A DNA stretch of 64,000 nt from NCBI GenBank assembly GCA_040385245.1, contig JAZKHT010000007.1, forward strand, positions 620,001 to 684,000, written 5' to 3'. The notes beneath the pieces were generated by a model. It saw only the letters and a program-made list of their open reading frames with translations. It did no database searches and was not told the origin of the DNA. The translations under genes and the position numbers were made by a program. Shown here piece by piece: positions 43,607 through 51,290 of the stretch. How positions within the stretch are numbered: the first letter of the stretch is position 1; each line of letters starts with the position of its first letter. Source of the stretch: JAZKHT01 sp040385245. GTDB taxonomy: Bacteria > Pseudomonadota > Alphaproteobacteria > Rhodobacterales > Rhodobacteraceae.

Positions 43607-43915
43607 ATGACCGATCTTGATCCCGCAACGGTGCAGGCGTTGGAGGCTGCGGCCTTTCGCCGTCTGCGCGACCATCTGCAAAGCCGCCCGGATGTGCAGA
43701 ACATCGACATGATGAACCTGGCCGGGTTCTGCCGGAACTGCCTTGGCCGCTGGATGTACGAGGCGGCGGTGGAACAGGGCGTGCCCCTGGGCAAGGAAGA
43801 GGCACGCACCCTGTTCTACGGGATGCCCTATGACGACTGGAAGGCGCTGCATCAGACGTCGGCCAGCGAATCACAAAAAGCGACCTTTACCGAGGCCATC
43901 AAGGCGCACCAATAA
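43607..43915 (+). CDS. DUF1244 family protein
   Basis: A 102-residue protein with the family core DMMNLAGFCRNCLGRWMYEA and a following LFYGMPYDDWKA. The FCRNCL cysteine pair may bind a metal. Members form small helical homodimers of unknown function and are widespread in proteobacteria. It follows the amidohydrolase gene on the same strand with AGGAGGCG before its ATG. Confidence 0.85.
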   Translation: MTDLDPATVQALEAAAFRRLRDHLQSRPDVQNIDMMNLAGFCRNCLGRWMYEAAVEQGVPLGKEEARTLFYGMPYDDWKALHQTSASESQKATFTEAIKAHQ

Positions 43916-43926
43916 CCGATAAATTT

Positions 43927-43939
43927 CTGCAAATTGCAG
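43927..43939. promoter_or_regulatory. Palindrome CTGCAAATTGCAG
   Basis: A perfect 6+1+6 inverted repeat in the 130-base gap after the DUF1244 gene, in an AT-rich setting. It resembles a dimeric-repressor site but no regulator can be named. It lies about 110 bases before the small acidic-tail gene. Confidence 0.3.
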
Positions 43940-44047
43940 GGTATTGTTGTGTAGAACGGGCCAATCAGCCCGGCCTTTCGCCAATAAGTTGACCCTGATC
44001 CGGTTCTGCCGACTGATGAGGTTTGGAACGGTAATCAGGGTGCTGTG

Positions 44048-44158
44048 ATGGAAATACTGCTGGCCGTGATCAGCATGATGCTGACTGTCGCGGGGGGCTT
44101 TGCCCTTGACGCAGCGTCGAACGATGATGACGACGAAGACGACTCCACAGACGTGTGA
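44048..44158 (+). CDS. Possible 36-residue protein with a helix and acidic tail
   Basis: A short reading frame: MEILLAVISMMLTVAGGFAL is a single hydrophobic helix, followed by a tail with nine Asp/Glu in eleven residues (NDDDDEDDSTDV in part). The sharp split between helix and acidic tail is unlikely for random sequence. The upstream ribosome-binding site is weak. It converges on the aminotransferase gene, with a shared hairpin at the stop. Function unknown. Confidence 0.45.
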   Translation: MEILLAVISMMLTVAGGFALDAASNDDDDEDDSTDV

Positions 44159-44189
44159 AAAGCGCAGCCGCTAAATGGCGGCTTTGCGC
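44157..44189 (-). terminator. Terminator overlapping the aminotransferase stop codon
   Basis: A two-part stem AGCCGC/GCGGCT (44166-44171, 44078+100 to 44183) plus outer GCGC/GCGC, with AAAA on the + side giving a minus-strand T run (44158-44161). The stop codon lies in the loop region. Termination here would end the dgcN-dgcA-aminotransferase transcript. Confidence 0.6.
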
Positions 44190-45034
44190 ATTTCGTCCAG
44201 ATAAATCTCGCGCAGGCGGGCGGTCACGGGGCCAGGCTTGCCGTCGCGCAGGGGGGTTCCGTCAATCTCGACCACCGGCATCACGAAGGCAGAGGCCGAG
44301 GTAAAGAATGCTTCGTCCGCATTCTGCGCCTCGGTGATCGTGAAGGGGCGTTCTTCCACTTCCATCTGCGCCTCGGCCGCAAAGCGCAGAACGGCGGCGC
44401 GGGTGATGCCCTGAAGGATGTCGCTGGACAGGTTGCGCGTGACGATGCGGTTGCCCTTGACGATGTAGGTGTTGTTCGAGGTGCCTTCGGTCACGAAGCC
44501 ATCTTCGACCATCCAGGCATCATCGCATCCGGCCTTTTTGGCCATCATCTTGCCCATCGACGGATACAAAAGCTGCACCGTCTTGATGTCGCGGCGGCCC
44601 CAGCGGATGTCGGGGATCGAAATGACCCGCATCCCGGTTTTCGCGGCGGGACTGTCGGCCAGACCGGGCTTGTCTTGGGTGAACATCACAAGGGTCGATG
44701 GTGTCGTGGCCGGGTCGGGAAAGGCAAAGTCACGGTCGCCGGGCGATCCGCGTGTGATCTGCAGATAGACCATCCCGTCAACAATGGTGTTGCGGGCCAC
44801 CAGTTCGCGGTGAATCGCCAACAACTCGTCGATCGTCACGGGGCTGGCCATGTCCAGTTCGCGCAGCGACCGTTCCAGCCGGACCGCGTGGCCCGCAAAA
44901 TCGATCAGCTTGCCGCCCAGCACGGATGTCACCTCGTACACGCCATCGGCCATCAGAAAGCCGCGGTCGAAGATAGAGATCTTGGCCTCTTCTTCGGGCA
45001 GGTAGGTTCCGTTGACGTAGACGGTCCGGCTCAT
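44171..45034 (-). CDS. Class IV aminotransferase (D-amino-acid transaminase type)
   Basis: A 287-residue PLP enzyme of the D-alanine/branched-chain aminotransferase fold type IV. Markers: VNGTYLPEEEAKISIFDRGFLMADGVYE split over residues 6-33, VYLQITRG, the lysine segment RRDIKTVQLL that holds PLP, and EGTSNNTYIV. The ATG at 45034 has GGGG 6 bases upstream; another ATG 12 bases earlier is poorer. It follows dgcA by 2 bases, so a role in D-glutamate/D-amino acid metabolism is likely. Confidence 0.85.
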   Translation of the reverse strand: MSRTVYVNGTYLPEEEAKISIFDRGFLMADGVYEVTSVLGGKLIDFAGHAVRLERSLRELDMASPVTIDELLAIHRELVARNTIVDGMVYLQITRGSPGDRDFAFPDPATTPSTLVMFTQDKPGLADSPAAKTGMRVISIPDIRWGRRDIKTVQLLYPSMGKMMAKKAGCDDAWMVEDGFVTEGTSNNTYIVKGNRIVTRNLSSDILQGITRAAVLRFAAEAQMEVEERPFTITEAQNADEAFFTSASAFVMPVVEIDGTPLRDGKPGPVTARLREIYLDEMRKAAI

Positions 45035-45036
45035 GT

Positions 45037-45999
45037 TCAACCCCATAGTTCGCGCGCGGGCGGGTGGACGCCGGCCTGATCAAAGCGCAGCGGGTTTTCG
45101 CGGTCTTCGGCCAGAAGCAGCGGCCCGTCAAGGTCTGTGTACGCCGCACCCTGCGCCAGCAGCGTGGCCGGGGCCATCGCAAGGCTGGAACCGACCATGC
45201 AGCCGACCATCAGGCCATAGCCCAAGGCCTGCGCCTCGGTCTTTAACGCCAGCGCCTCGGTCAGGCCGCCTGTCTTGTCCAGCTTGATGTTCACCACGTC
45301 ATACTTGCCCTTAAGTCCCGGCAACGAGTGGCGGTCGTGGCAGGATTCGTCGGCGCAGACGGGCAAGGGGCGGGCGATTTCGGCCAGCATGTCATCGCCC
45401 CCGGCGGGCAGGGGTTGTTCGACCAAGGCCACACCCATCTGCACAAGGTGGGGGGCAAGGTCGGCATAAACATCCGCCGTCCAGCCTTCGTTCGCATCAA
45501 TGATGATGGTGGTGCGGGGGGCGCCCTGCCGCACCGCCTGCAAGCGGGGCATGTCATCGGGCGTGCCAAGTTTGATCTTCAGGATCGGGCGGTGGGCATT
45601 TTGTGCCGCCGCAGCGCGCATGTTTTCGGGCGTATCGAGCGACAGAGTGTAAGCCGTAACCATCGGCCCCGGTTCGGGCAGGTGCGCCAGTTGCCAGACG
45701 CGCTGGCCGGTCTGTTTGGCCCACAAATCCCACAGCGCGCAGTCCACCGCATTGCGCGCCGCACCCGCAGGCAGGGCGGTTTGCAGCGCATCGCGCGTGA
45801 TGCCGGCGGGCAGGCTTTCGATCTGCGCCGTCACGCTGTCCAGCGTTTCGCCGTAGCGGGCATAGGGCACACATTCCCCCCAGCCGGTGACACCGCCCCG
45901 CGTGATGCGGACGGTCAGCACCCGCGCCTCGGTCCGCGACCCTCGACTGATGGTGAAGACCTGCGCAAGGCGAAAGGTGTCAGGCGTGACGGTGATCAT
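45037..45999 (-). CDS. dgcA: N-acetyl-D-glutamate racemase DgcA (enolase superfamily)
   Basis: A 320-residue enolase-superfamily enzyme of the dipeptide-epimerase branch. Catalytic lysine region LKIKLG, metal ligands in IIIDANEGW, VEQPLP and ADESCHD, and the second base in VNIKLDKTGG are all present. Alone it would be called L-Ala-D/L-Glu epimerase; next to dgcN it fits DgcA, which racemises N-acetyl-D-glutamate to the L form in the recently described D-glutamate pathway of marine bacteria. It lies 38 bases after dgcN. Confidence 0.83.
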   Translation of the reverse strand: MITVTPDTFRLAQVFTISRGSRTEARVLTVRITRGGVTGWGECVPYARYGETLDSVTAQIESLPAGITRDALQTALPAGAARNAVDCALWDLWAKQTGQRVWQLAHLPEPGPMVTAYTLSLDTPENMRAAAAQNAHRPILKIKLGTPDDMPRLQAVRQGAPRTTIIIDANEGWTADVYADLAPHLVQMGVALVEQPLPAGGDDMLAEIARPLPVCADESCHDRHSLPGLKGKYDVVNIKLDKTGGLTEALALKTEAQALGYGLMVGCMVGSSLAMAPATLLAQGAAYTDLDGPLLLAEDRENPLRFDQAGVHPPARELWG

Positions 46000-46037
46000 G
46001 GCGGCCTTTCAGGTACGATCTGTCTGGGAAAGCACGC

Positions 46038-47039
46038 TCAGATGGCGGCCAGCGCGTCAACCAGTTTGCCCGCGCCAAAGCGGAACGGATCGGTGGCGGG
46101 CAGGCCCATGCGGGTTTCCACCTCGGCCAGATAGGCGCGGGCCTCGGCCTCGGGCATGTGTTGGGTGTTGATGGCGATGCCGGTCGCAACGCAGGCGGGA
46201 TTGGCCACGCGCGCCATGGCAAGGGCTGCATCGCGCACCGCCTCAAGCGTGGGCAGGCTGTAATCAGGCAGGCCGCGCATGTGGGTGCGGGTGGGTTCGT
46301 GGCAGATCACCAGCGCGTCAGGTTGACCGCCATGGATCAGTGCAAGGGTGACGCCGGAATAGCTGACATGGAACAAGCTGCCTTGCCCTTCGATCAGGTC
46401 CCAGTGGTCGGCGCCATTGTCGGGGGTCAGGTATTCTACCGATCCCGCCATGAAATCTGCGATCACAGCATCCAGCGGCACGCCGTCGCCGGTGATCAGG
46501 ATGCCGGTCTGACCCGTGGCGCGAAAGCTGGCGTTCATGCCGCGGGCGCGCATTTCCTTTTCCATGCACAGCGCGGTGTACATCTTGCCGACCGAACAGT
46601 CGGTGCCGACGGCCAACATCCGTTTGCCGGTGCGCTTTTTGCCGTTGGCGATGGGATAATCCACCTCGGGCACGCGAACGTCATGCAGTTCGCGCCCTGT
46701 GGCCTTTGCGACGGCGGCAAGGTCAGGTTCATCCCGCAGCAGGTTGTGCAGGCCAGAGGCAAGGTCGAACCCTTCTTCCAGCGCCGCGATCAGCACCTTT
46801 TTCCATGCAGGCGAAATCACCCCGCCCCGGTTGGCGACCCCGATCACCAGCGTCTTGACCCCGGCGGCCTTTGCGTCCGCAAGGGTCATGTCGGGCAGTC
46901 CAAGATCGGCCTTGCAGCCGTCCATCCGAAACTGACCAAGCGCGAAATCGGGGCGCCAATCCTTGATGCCTTGGGCAACCTTGGCGGCAAGCCCGTCCGG
47001 GGCATCGCCAAGGAACAAAAGGTAAGGGGTCTTGATCAT
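46038..47039 (-). CDS. dgcN: D-glutamate N-acetyltransferase DgcN (DUF1611 type)
   Basis: A 333-residue protein with an N-terminal Rossmann-like half and a C-terminal P-loop half containing GTDCSVGKMYTAL. It is of the DUF1611 type. Other blocks: YLLFLGDAPDGLAAKVAQGI at the start, FRATGQTGILITGDGVPLDA and HVSYSGVTLALIHGG. Together with DgcA it is expected to acetylate D-glutamate before racemisation. The ATG at 47039 has GGAGGC upstream. First gene of the operon, divergent from mcl1. Confidence 0.83.
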   Translation of the reverse strand: MIKTPYLLFLGDAPDGLAAKVAQGIKDWRPDFALGQFRMDGCKADLGLPDMTLADAKAAGVKTLVIGVANRGGVISPAWKKVLIAALEEGFDLASGLHNLLRDEPDLAAVAKATGRELHDVRVPEVDYPIANGKKRTGKRMLAVGTDCSVGKMYTALCMEKEMRARGMNASFRATGQTGILITGDGVPLDAVIADFMAGSVEYLTPDNGADHWDLIEGQGSLFHVSYSGVTLALIHGGQPDALVICHEPTRTHMRGLPDYSLPTLEAVRDAALAMARVANPACVATGIAINTQHMPEAEARAYLAEVETRMGLPATDPFRFGAGKLVDALAAI

Positions 47040-47241
47040 GGCAGCCTCCGGCAATTGGTTGGTGCAAGGATGCCGCGTTATCAGTGGCAGGTCATCGGTT
47101 TCTTTGCGCCGTTTGTCGGGATTGCCGCAAGTTTTCTGCGTGATGGTCCGGAAAAGCGGCGGCTTCTTTCACCTTTGCAGCGGTGGGGTTGGAAAACGTG
47201 CCGCGCTGCCGCGACGGATTGCTGCGGATGCGAAAGTGGTA

Positions 47242-47259
47242 TTGCGACTGGTCGCGCAA
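47242..47259. promoter_or_regulatory. Inverted repeat upstream of mcl1
   Basis: TTGCG and CGCAA separated by 8 bases (47242-47246 and 47255-47259), 52 bases before the mcl1 start and followed by an AT-rich run with TAATAT (47288-47293) as a possible -10. It lies between the divergent dgcN and mcl1 genes and could serve as a regulator site for either. No regulator gene is nearby. Confidence 0.35.
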
Positions 47260-47310
47260 CAATATAACCAATGCGTATCACTTGTCGTAATATACTTGCG
47301 GGAACATGCC

Positions 47311-48270
47311 ATGAGCTTTCGTCTTCAACCAGCCGCCCCCGCCCGCCCGAACCGGTGCCAGTTGTTCGGGCCGGGGTCGCGCCCCGCGATCTTTGCCAAG
47401 ATGGCGGCCTCGGCAGCGGATGTGATCAATCTGGATCTGGAAGATTCGGTGGCCCCGTCCGACAAGGATCAGGCGCGGGCCAATGTGATCGAGGCGGTCG
47501 GGTCGGTCGATTGGGGCACCAAGACGCTGTCGGTGCGGATCAACGGGCTGGATACGCCGTGGTGGTATCGCGACGTGGTCGATCTGCTGGAACAGGCGGG
47601 CGACCGTCTGGACATGATCATGATCCCCAAGGTCGGGTGTGCGGCGGACGTCTATGCCGTCGATGCGCTGGTGACGGCGGTCGAACGGGCCAGGGGGCGC
47701 ACAAAGCCCATCGCGTTCGAAGTGATCATCGAATCCGCCGCCGGGATTTCGCATGTAGAAGAGATAGCCGCATCCAGCCCACGCTTGCAGGCGATGTCGC
47801 TCGGGGCTGCGGATTTTGCCGCCAGCATGGGGATGCAGACGACCGGCATCGGCGGTACGCAGGAAAATTACTACATGCTGCACGGGGGGGCGAAGCACTG
47901 GTCTGACCCGTGGCACTGGGCGCAGGCGGCGATCGTGGCTGCCTGCCGGACGCATGGCGTCCTGCCCGTCGATGGCCCGTTCGGCGATTTCAGCGATGAT
48001 GACGGCTTTCGCGCGCAGGCATTGCGGTCGGCGACGCTGGGCATGGTCGGGAAATGGGCGATCCATCCCAAGCAGGTGACGATTGCGAACGCGGTGTTCA
48101 CCCCATCCGACGCCGCCGTTGCCGAAGCCCGCGAAATTCTGGCCGCTATGGACGCGGCCAAGGCGCGGGGCGAAGGGGCCACGGTCTACAAGGGGCGGCT
48201 GGTCGACATTGCGTCCATCAAGCAGGCCGAAGTGATCGTGCGGCAGTCCGAAATGATTTCTGCCGGCTGA
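47311..48270 (+). CDS. mcl1: L-malyl-CoA/beta-methylmalyl-CoA lyase
   Basis: A 319-residue CitE-like TIM-barrel enzyme. It splits L-malyl-CoA to glyoxylate and acetyl-CoA and beta-methylmalyl-CoA to glyoxylate and propionyl-CoA, steps of the ethylmalonyl-CoA pathway for acetate assimilation. Seen: INLDLEDSVAPSDKDQAR (metal-binding acids), IMIPKVGCAADV, FEVIIESAAGI, SLGAADFAASMG and GKWAIHPKQV. Length and sequence match the Rhodobacter enzyme type. ATG at 47311. Confidence 0.93.
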   Translation: MSFRLQPAAPARPNRCQLFGPGSRPAIFAKMAASAADVINLDLEDSVAPSDKDQARANVIEAVGSVDWGTKTLSVRINGLDTPWWYRDVVDLLEQAGDRLDMIMIPKVGCAADVYAVDALVTAVERARGRTKPIAFEVIIESAAGISHVEEIAASSPRLQAMSLGAADFAASMGMQTTGIGGTQENYYMLHGGAKHWSDPWHWAQAAIVAACRTHGVLPVDGPFGDFSDDDGFRAQALRSATLGMVGKWAIHPKQVTIANAVFTPSDAAVAEAREILAAMDAAKARGEGATVYKGRLVDIASIKQAEVIVRQSEMISAG

Positions 48271-48376
48271 TGCCCAAATTACGTAACGTCACAACGAAAA
48301 GTTGACACGATGCCCGGTGAACGGGCACAATATTTCGACCGGCAGCCAGAATCAGGGCAGGCCGAAAAATATACCC

Positions 48377-48463
48377 GCGCTGCGCACCGGGAAGAGGAGG
48401 CCCCGCGCAGCACCCTCGGGAGGACACAGGCCCCGGACGCAAGTCCGGGGCACTGTTGTTTTT
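48377..48463 (+). ncRNA. Candidate structured RNA ending in a terminator
   Basis: Successive hairpins: GCTGCGC / GCGCAGC enclosing an 18-base apical part, then CCTC-GGG-AGG, then a 9-bp terminator stem GCCCCGGAC / GTCCGGGGC (48430-48438, 48443-48451) with a GCAA tetraloop and ACTGTTGTTTTT after it. A further stem GCGGT-CTTC / GAAG-ACCGC follows near 48493-48512. This could be a small RNA or just the end of the mcl1 transcript. No known RNA family was recognised. Confidence 0.4.
48430..48463 (+). terminator. Rho-independent terminator between mcl1 and accA
   Basis: A perfect 9-bp stem closed by a GCAA tetraloop, followed by a T-rich tail. It ends either mcl1 or a separate small transcript about 160 bases after the mcl1 stop. 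Confidence 0.8.
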
Positions 48464-48638
48464 GGCACCGACCCTTGGGGTGGGGATGCGGTTCTTCTCT
48501 GAAGACCGCGCCAAAGATCGCTTCCATTTCACAGGCTTTTGCGCTGCGTCCGGGCGAAGAAGCGAACACTCCGCGAAGGCCAAGTTGCAAAATCGTCGGG
48601 GTGCGGGCATATAGCCTGCACCACCAGCGGAGTGCGCC

Positions 48639-49598
48639 ATGATCTATCTGGAATTCGAAAAGCCCCTTGCCGAGATCGAGGGCAAGGCGGAAGAGCTTCG
48701 TGCCCTTGCGCGGGGGAATTCGGGGATGGATGTCGGCAAGGAAGCCGAACAACTGGACAAGAAGGCCGAAGGGCTGCTGAAAGACCTGTATCGCGCGCTG
48801 ACGCCCTGGCAGAAATGTCAGGTCGCCCGTCACCCCGACCGGCCCCATTGCAAGGAATACATCGACACCCTGTTCACCGAATATACGCCGCTGGCGGGCG
48901 ACCGAAACTTTGCGGACGATCATGCCGTGATGGGCGGCATCGCGCGGTTCAATGACCAGCCGGTGATGGTGATCGGCCACGAAAAGGGCAATGACACCAA
49001 GTCGCGGATCGAACGGAATTTCGGCATGGCCCGCCCCGAAGGCTATCGCAAGGCGATCCGGCTGATGGACATGGCCGACCGGTTCCGCCTGCCCGTGGTG
49101 ACGCTGGTCGATACGCCCGGTGCCTATCCGGGCAAGGGCGCCGAAGAGCGCGGTCAGGCCGAGGCGATAGCCCGGTCCACCCAGAAATGTCTTGAAATCG
49201 GCGTGCCGCTGATTTCGATCATCATCGGCGAAGGCGGGTCCGGCGGGGCGGTTGCTTTTGCGACGGCGAACCGCGTGGCGATGTTGGAACATTCGGTCTA
49301 TTCGGTCATTTCACCCGAAGGATGTGCCTCCATCCTGTGGAAGGACGCCGAGAAGATGCGCGAGGCCGCCGAGGCGTTGCGTCTGACGGCGCAGGATCTG
49401 CAAAAGCTTGGCGTGATCGACCGGATCGTCAAGGAACCGCTGGGCGGCGCACAACGCGCCCGCAAGGACGCGATCGACGCGGTCGGCAAGGCGTTGGAAA
49501 CGATGCTGAAGGAACTGTCCGGCAAAAAGCCCGAGGCGCTGATCCGGGATCGGCGGCAGAAGTTCCTTGATATGGGGTCAAAGGGTCTGGCGGCCTGA
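48639..49598 (+). CDS. accA: Acetyl-CoA carboxylase carboxyltransferase alpha subunit
   Basis: A 319-residue subunit that, with AccD, moves the carboxyl group from biotin to acetyl-CoA for fatty acid synthesis. The N-terminus MIYLEFEKPLAEIEGKAEEL and the crotonase-like core with GHEKGNDTKSRIERNFGMA, LVDTPGAYPGKGAEERGQ and IIGEGGSGGAVAFA are typical. It is complete. sugE follows after one base. Confidence 0.96.
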   Translation: MIYLEFEKPLAEIEGKAEELRALARGNSGMDVGKEAEQLDKKAEGLLKDLYRALTPWQKCQVARHPDRPHCKEYIDTLFTEYTPLAGDRNFADDHAVMGGIARFNDQPVMVIGHEKGNDTKSRIERNFGMARPEGYRKAIRLMDMADRFRLPVVTLVDTPGAYPGKGAEERGQAEAIARSTQKCLEIGVPLISIIIGEGGSGGAVAFATANRVAMLEHSVYSVISPEGCASILWKDAEKMREAAEALRLTAQDLQKLGVIDRIVKEPLGGAQRARKDAIDAVGKALETMLKELSGKKPEALIRDRRQKFLDMGSKGLAA

Positions 49599-49599
49599 C

Positions 49600-49914
49600 A
49601 TGAACCCTTGGTTGATCGTTGTCGTCGCGGGCCTGCTGGAAACCGGCTGGGCGCTGGGCCTGAAATACTCGGACGGGTTCTCCAAGCCGGTTCCGTCGGC
49701 GCTGACGATCATAGGTGCGTTGGCCAGTTTCTATCTGCTAAGCCTTGCGATGAAGGATCTGCCTGTTGGCACTGCCTATGCCGTCTGGGTTGGCATAGGC
49801 GCGGTTGGCACCGCCGTGGCGGCGGTGTTCCTGTTCGGAGAGCCGGTGAATGTCACCCGCGTGGCGGGCATCCTGCTGATCCTGGCGGGGATCGTGGCAT
49901 TGAAGTTCGCCTAA
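49600..49914 (+). CDS. sugE: SMR family transporter (SugE/Gdx type)
   Basis: A 104-residue four-helix small multidrug resistance protein. The conserved membrane glutamate is in VVAGLLETGWALGLKYSDGF, and the helix-4 pattern VTRVAGILLILAGIVAL is typical of SugE. Members of this subfamily export guanidinium rather than drugs. No guanidine riboswitch lies upstream, because the gene directly follows accA. Its stop overlaps that of the convergent gene by 4 bases. Confidence 0.85.
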   Translation: MNPWLIVVVAGLLETGWALGLKYSDGFSKPVPSALTIIGALASFYLLSLAMKDLPVGTAYAVWVGIGAVGTAVAAVFLFGEPVNVTRVAGILLILAGIVALKFA

Positions 49915-50498
49915 ACCCAATCCGGCCAGATCGCGGTGGCGGGCAGCGCGTCGAATGCACCGCTTTTGATTTCGGCAAAGCTGTCGGCAGGTGTGGGCAG
50001 GTCCGCCGACGCATCACCCGACCACAACGCTGCGCGGTTCAGCGCCTTTGGGCATTGCGAATACACCTCGGCGATGCGGATCACCACAACCAGACGCGGC
50101 AGTTGGCCGTTGCGGGCAAAGCGACTGCGTAAGCTGTCATCGGTGGTCAGGCGGGCCGTGCCGTTGACGCGGATGGCGTCCTTGCTGCCCGCGATCAGAA
50201 ACAGCAGGCTGACCCGGCCGTCGCGGATGATGTTTCGCAGGTTGTCCACGCGTTCGTTGCCGGTCCAGTCGGGCATGGCAAGCGTGCGGTCGTCCAGAAC
50301 GGTGACAACCTGCTCCTCGTCACCGCGCGGCGTGCCATCGGTGCCTTCGGGACCGACGGTCGAAAGGATGCAGAACCGACTGCGTTCGATGAAGGTGCGG
50401 TAGCTTGGGATCAGCGCGCGGCGAACCTTGATCGTGGCCCCGATACCGGGTGCGCCATACAAGGCCAGCAGATCGTCAAGGGTTTCGATGTGGTCCAT
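49911..50498 (-). CDS. Pyridoxamine 5'-phosphate oxidase-fold protein
   Basis: A 195-residue FMN-binding split-barrel protein (MSMEG_1061/PPOX-like). Seen: FIERSRFCILSTVGPEGTDG, the flavin-binding NERVDNLRNIIRDGRVSLLFLI and IRVNGTARLTTD. Such proteins often reduce small molecules with flavin, but the reaction here is unknown. It is not the pdxH gene, which has a different C-terminus. It stands alone between sugE and plsC. Confidence 0.78.
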   Translation of the reverse strand: MDHIETLDDLLALYGAPGIGATIKVRRALIPSYRTFIERSRFCILSTVGPEGTDGTPRGDEEQVVTVLDDRTLAMPDWTGNERVDNLRNIIRDGRVSLLFLIAGSKDAIRVNGTARLTTDDSLRSRFARNGQLPRLVVVIRIAEVYSQCPKALNRAALWSGDASADLPTPADSFAEIKSGAFDALPATAIWPDWV

Positions 50499-50552
50499 GT
50501 CTGCTTGCCTTGGGTTGGTCGGATGCAGGGCCGGTTGAAGGGGGCGCGGGGA

Positions 50553-51290
50553 TCAGGGGGCTTTCGCGACAAAGCCCGCTTCGGCCATCAGGCGGTTTGA
50601 CGCGGTTTCCACCTGTTCTGACAACAGGGCCATGAATTCTGCGACCGGTTTTCCCGGCGGGATGGGCGGCAGGAATTCGACCACGGCAAGACCCGGTTTG
50701 CGCAGGATGCCACGCTTTGGCCAGAACAGACCGACGTTGGTGGCCACGGGCACGCAAGGTTGGTCAAGCTGTTGATACAAAAGCCCTGTGCCCACCTTAT
50801 ACGGCAGGTAGGCCCCCGGAGCGACCCGTGTTCCCTGCGGATAGATGATCAACTGCCCCGGCAGCGCAGCCCCCTTGGCGACATCGGCCTTCATCCGTGC
50901 AATGGCCTGCCCGCGCTTGCCCCGATCCACCGGCACGCAGCCAATGCGCAACGCGTACTGGCCCAGAAGGGGGGCATAAATCAGTTCCTTTTTCATGATG
51001 AACTTGGCGCGGGGCAAAGCGCCAAAGATCAGGATGATGTCGAGAAAGCTTTGGTGTTTGGCTGCGACGATCACCTCGCCCGTTGGCACCGTGCCGCGCA
51101 CCTGCGACCGGATGCCGACCATCCAGCGGGCCGAGAACGCCACCCACCGGCAATAGCTGTGCATCGCCAGATAGGCGGCGTCGCGGCTGAAAATCGCAAA
51201 GGGGGCAAAGCCGATCGCAAGGACGGCCATCGCCAGATACATCTGGAGGATGAACAAAAGTGACATCAGCCAGCGCAATGGGTTGGTCAT
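50553..51290 (-). CDS. plsC: 1-acyl-sn-glycerol-3-phosphate acyltransferase
   Basis: A 245-residue membrane-associated acyltransferase that makes phosphatidic acid. The catalytic H-x4-D motif is in AAKHQSFLDII, and the glycerophosphate-binding block in IYPQGTRVAPGA (usual EGTR is QGTR here). N-terminal hydrophobic helices anchor it. Its ATG overlaps the ftsX stop by 4 bases, so it is the last gene of an ftsE-ftsX-plsC operon. Confidence 0.88.
   Translation of the reverse strand: MTNPLRWLMSLLFILQMYLAMAVLAIGFAPFAIFSRDAAYLAMHSYCRWVAFSARWMVGIRSQVRGTVPTGEVIVAAKHQSFLDIILIFGALPRAKFIMKKELIYAPLLGQYALRIGCVPVDRGKRGQAIARMKADVAKGAALPGQLIIYPQGTRVAPGAYLPYKVGTGLLYQQLDQPCVPVATNVGLFWPKRGILRKPGLAVVEFLPPIPPGKPVAEFMALLSEQVETASNRLMAEAGFVAKAP

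Larger units (their letters stand above)
48271..48638. other. Gene-free region between mcl1 and accA with hairpin series
   Basis: This 368-base stretch has no credible gene. It contains at least three stable hairpins in a row (listed separately) and the accA leader. The last 120 bases before accA are AT-balanced without recognisable promoter boxes that I trust. Confidence 0.6.

Noticed and set aside
45037..45999. Calling the enolase-family gene an L-Ala-D/L-Glu dipeptide epimerase of murein recycling
   Set aside because: The fold alone would allow this, but the adjacent dgcN makes the N-acetyl-D-glutamate racemase role more likely.
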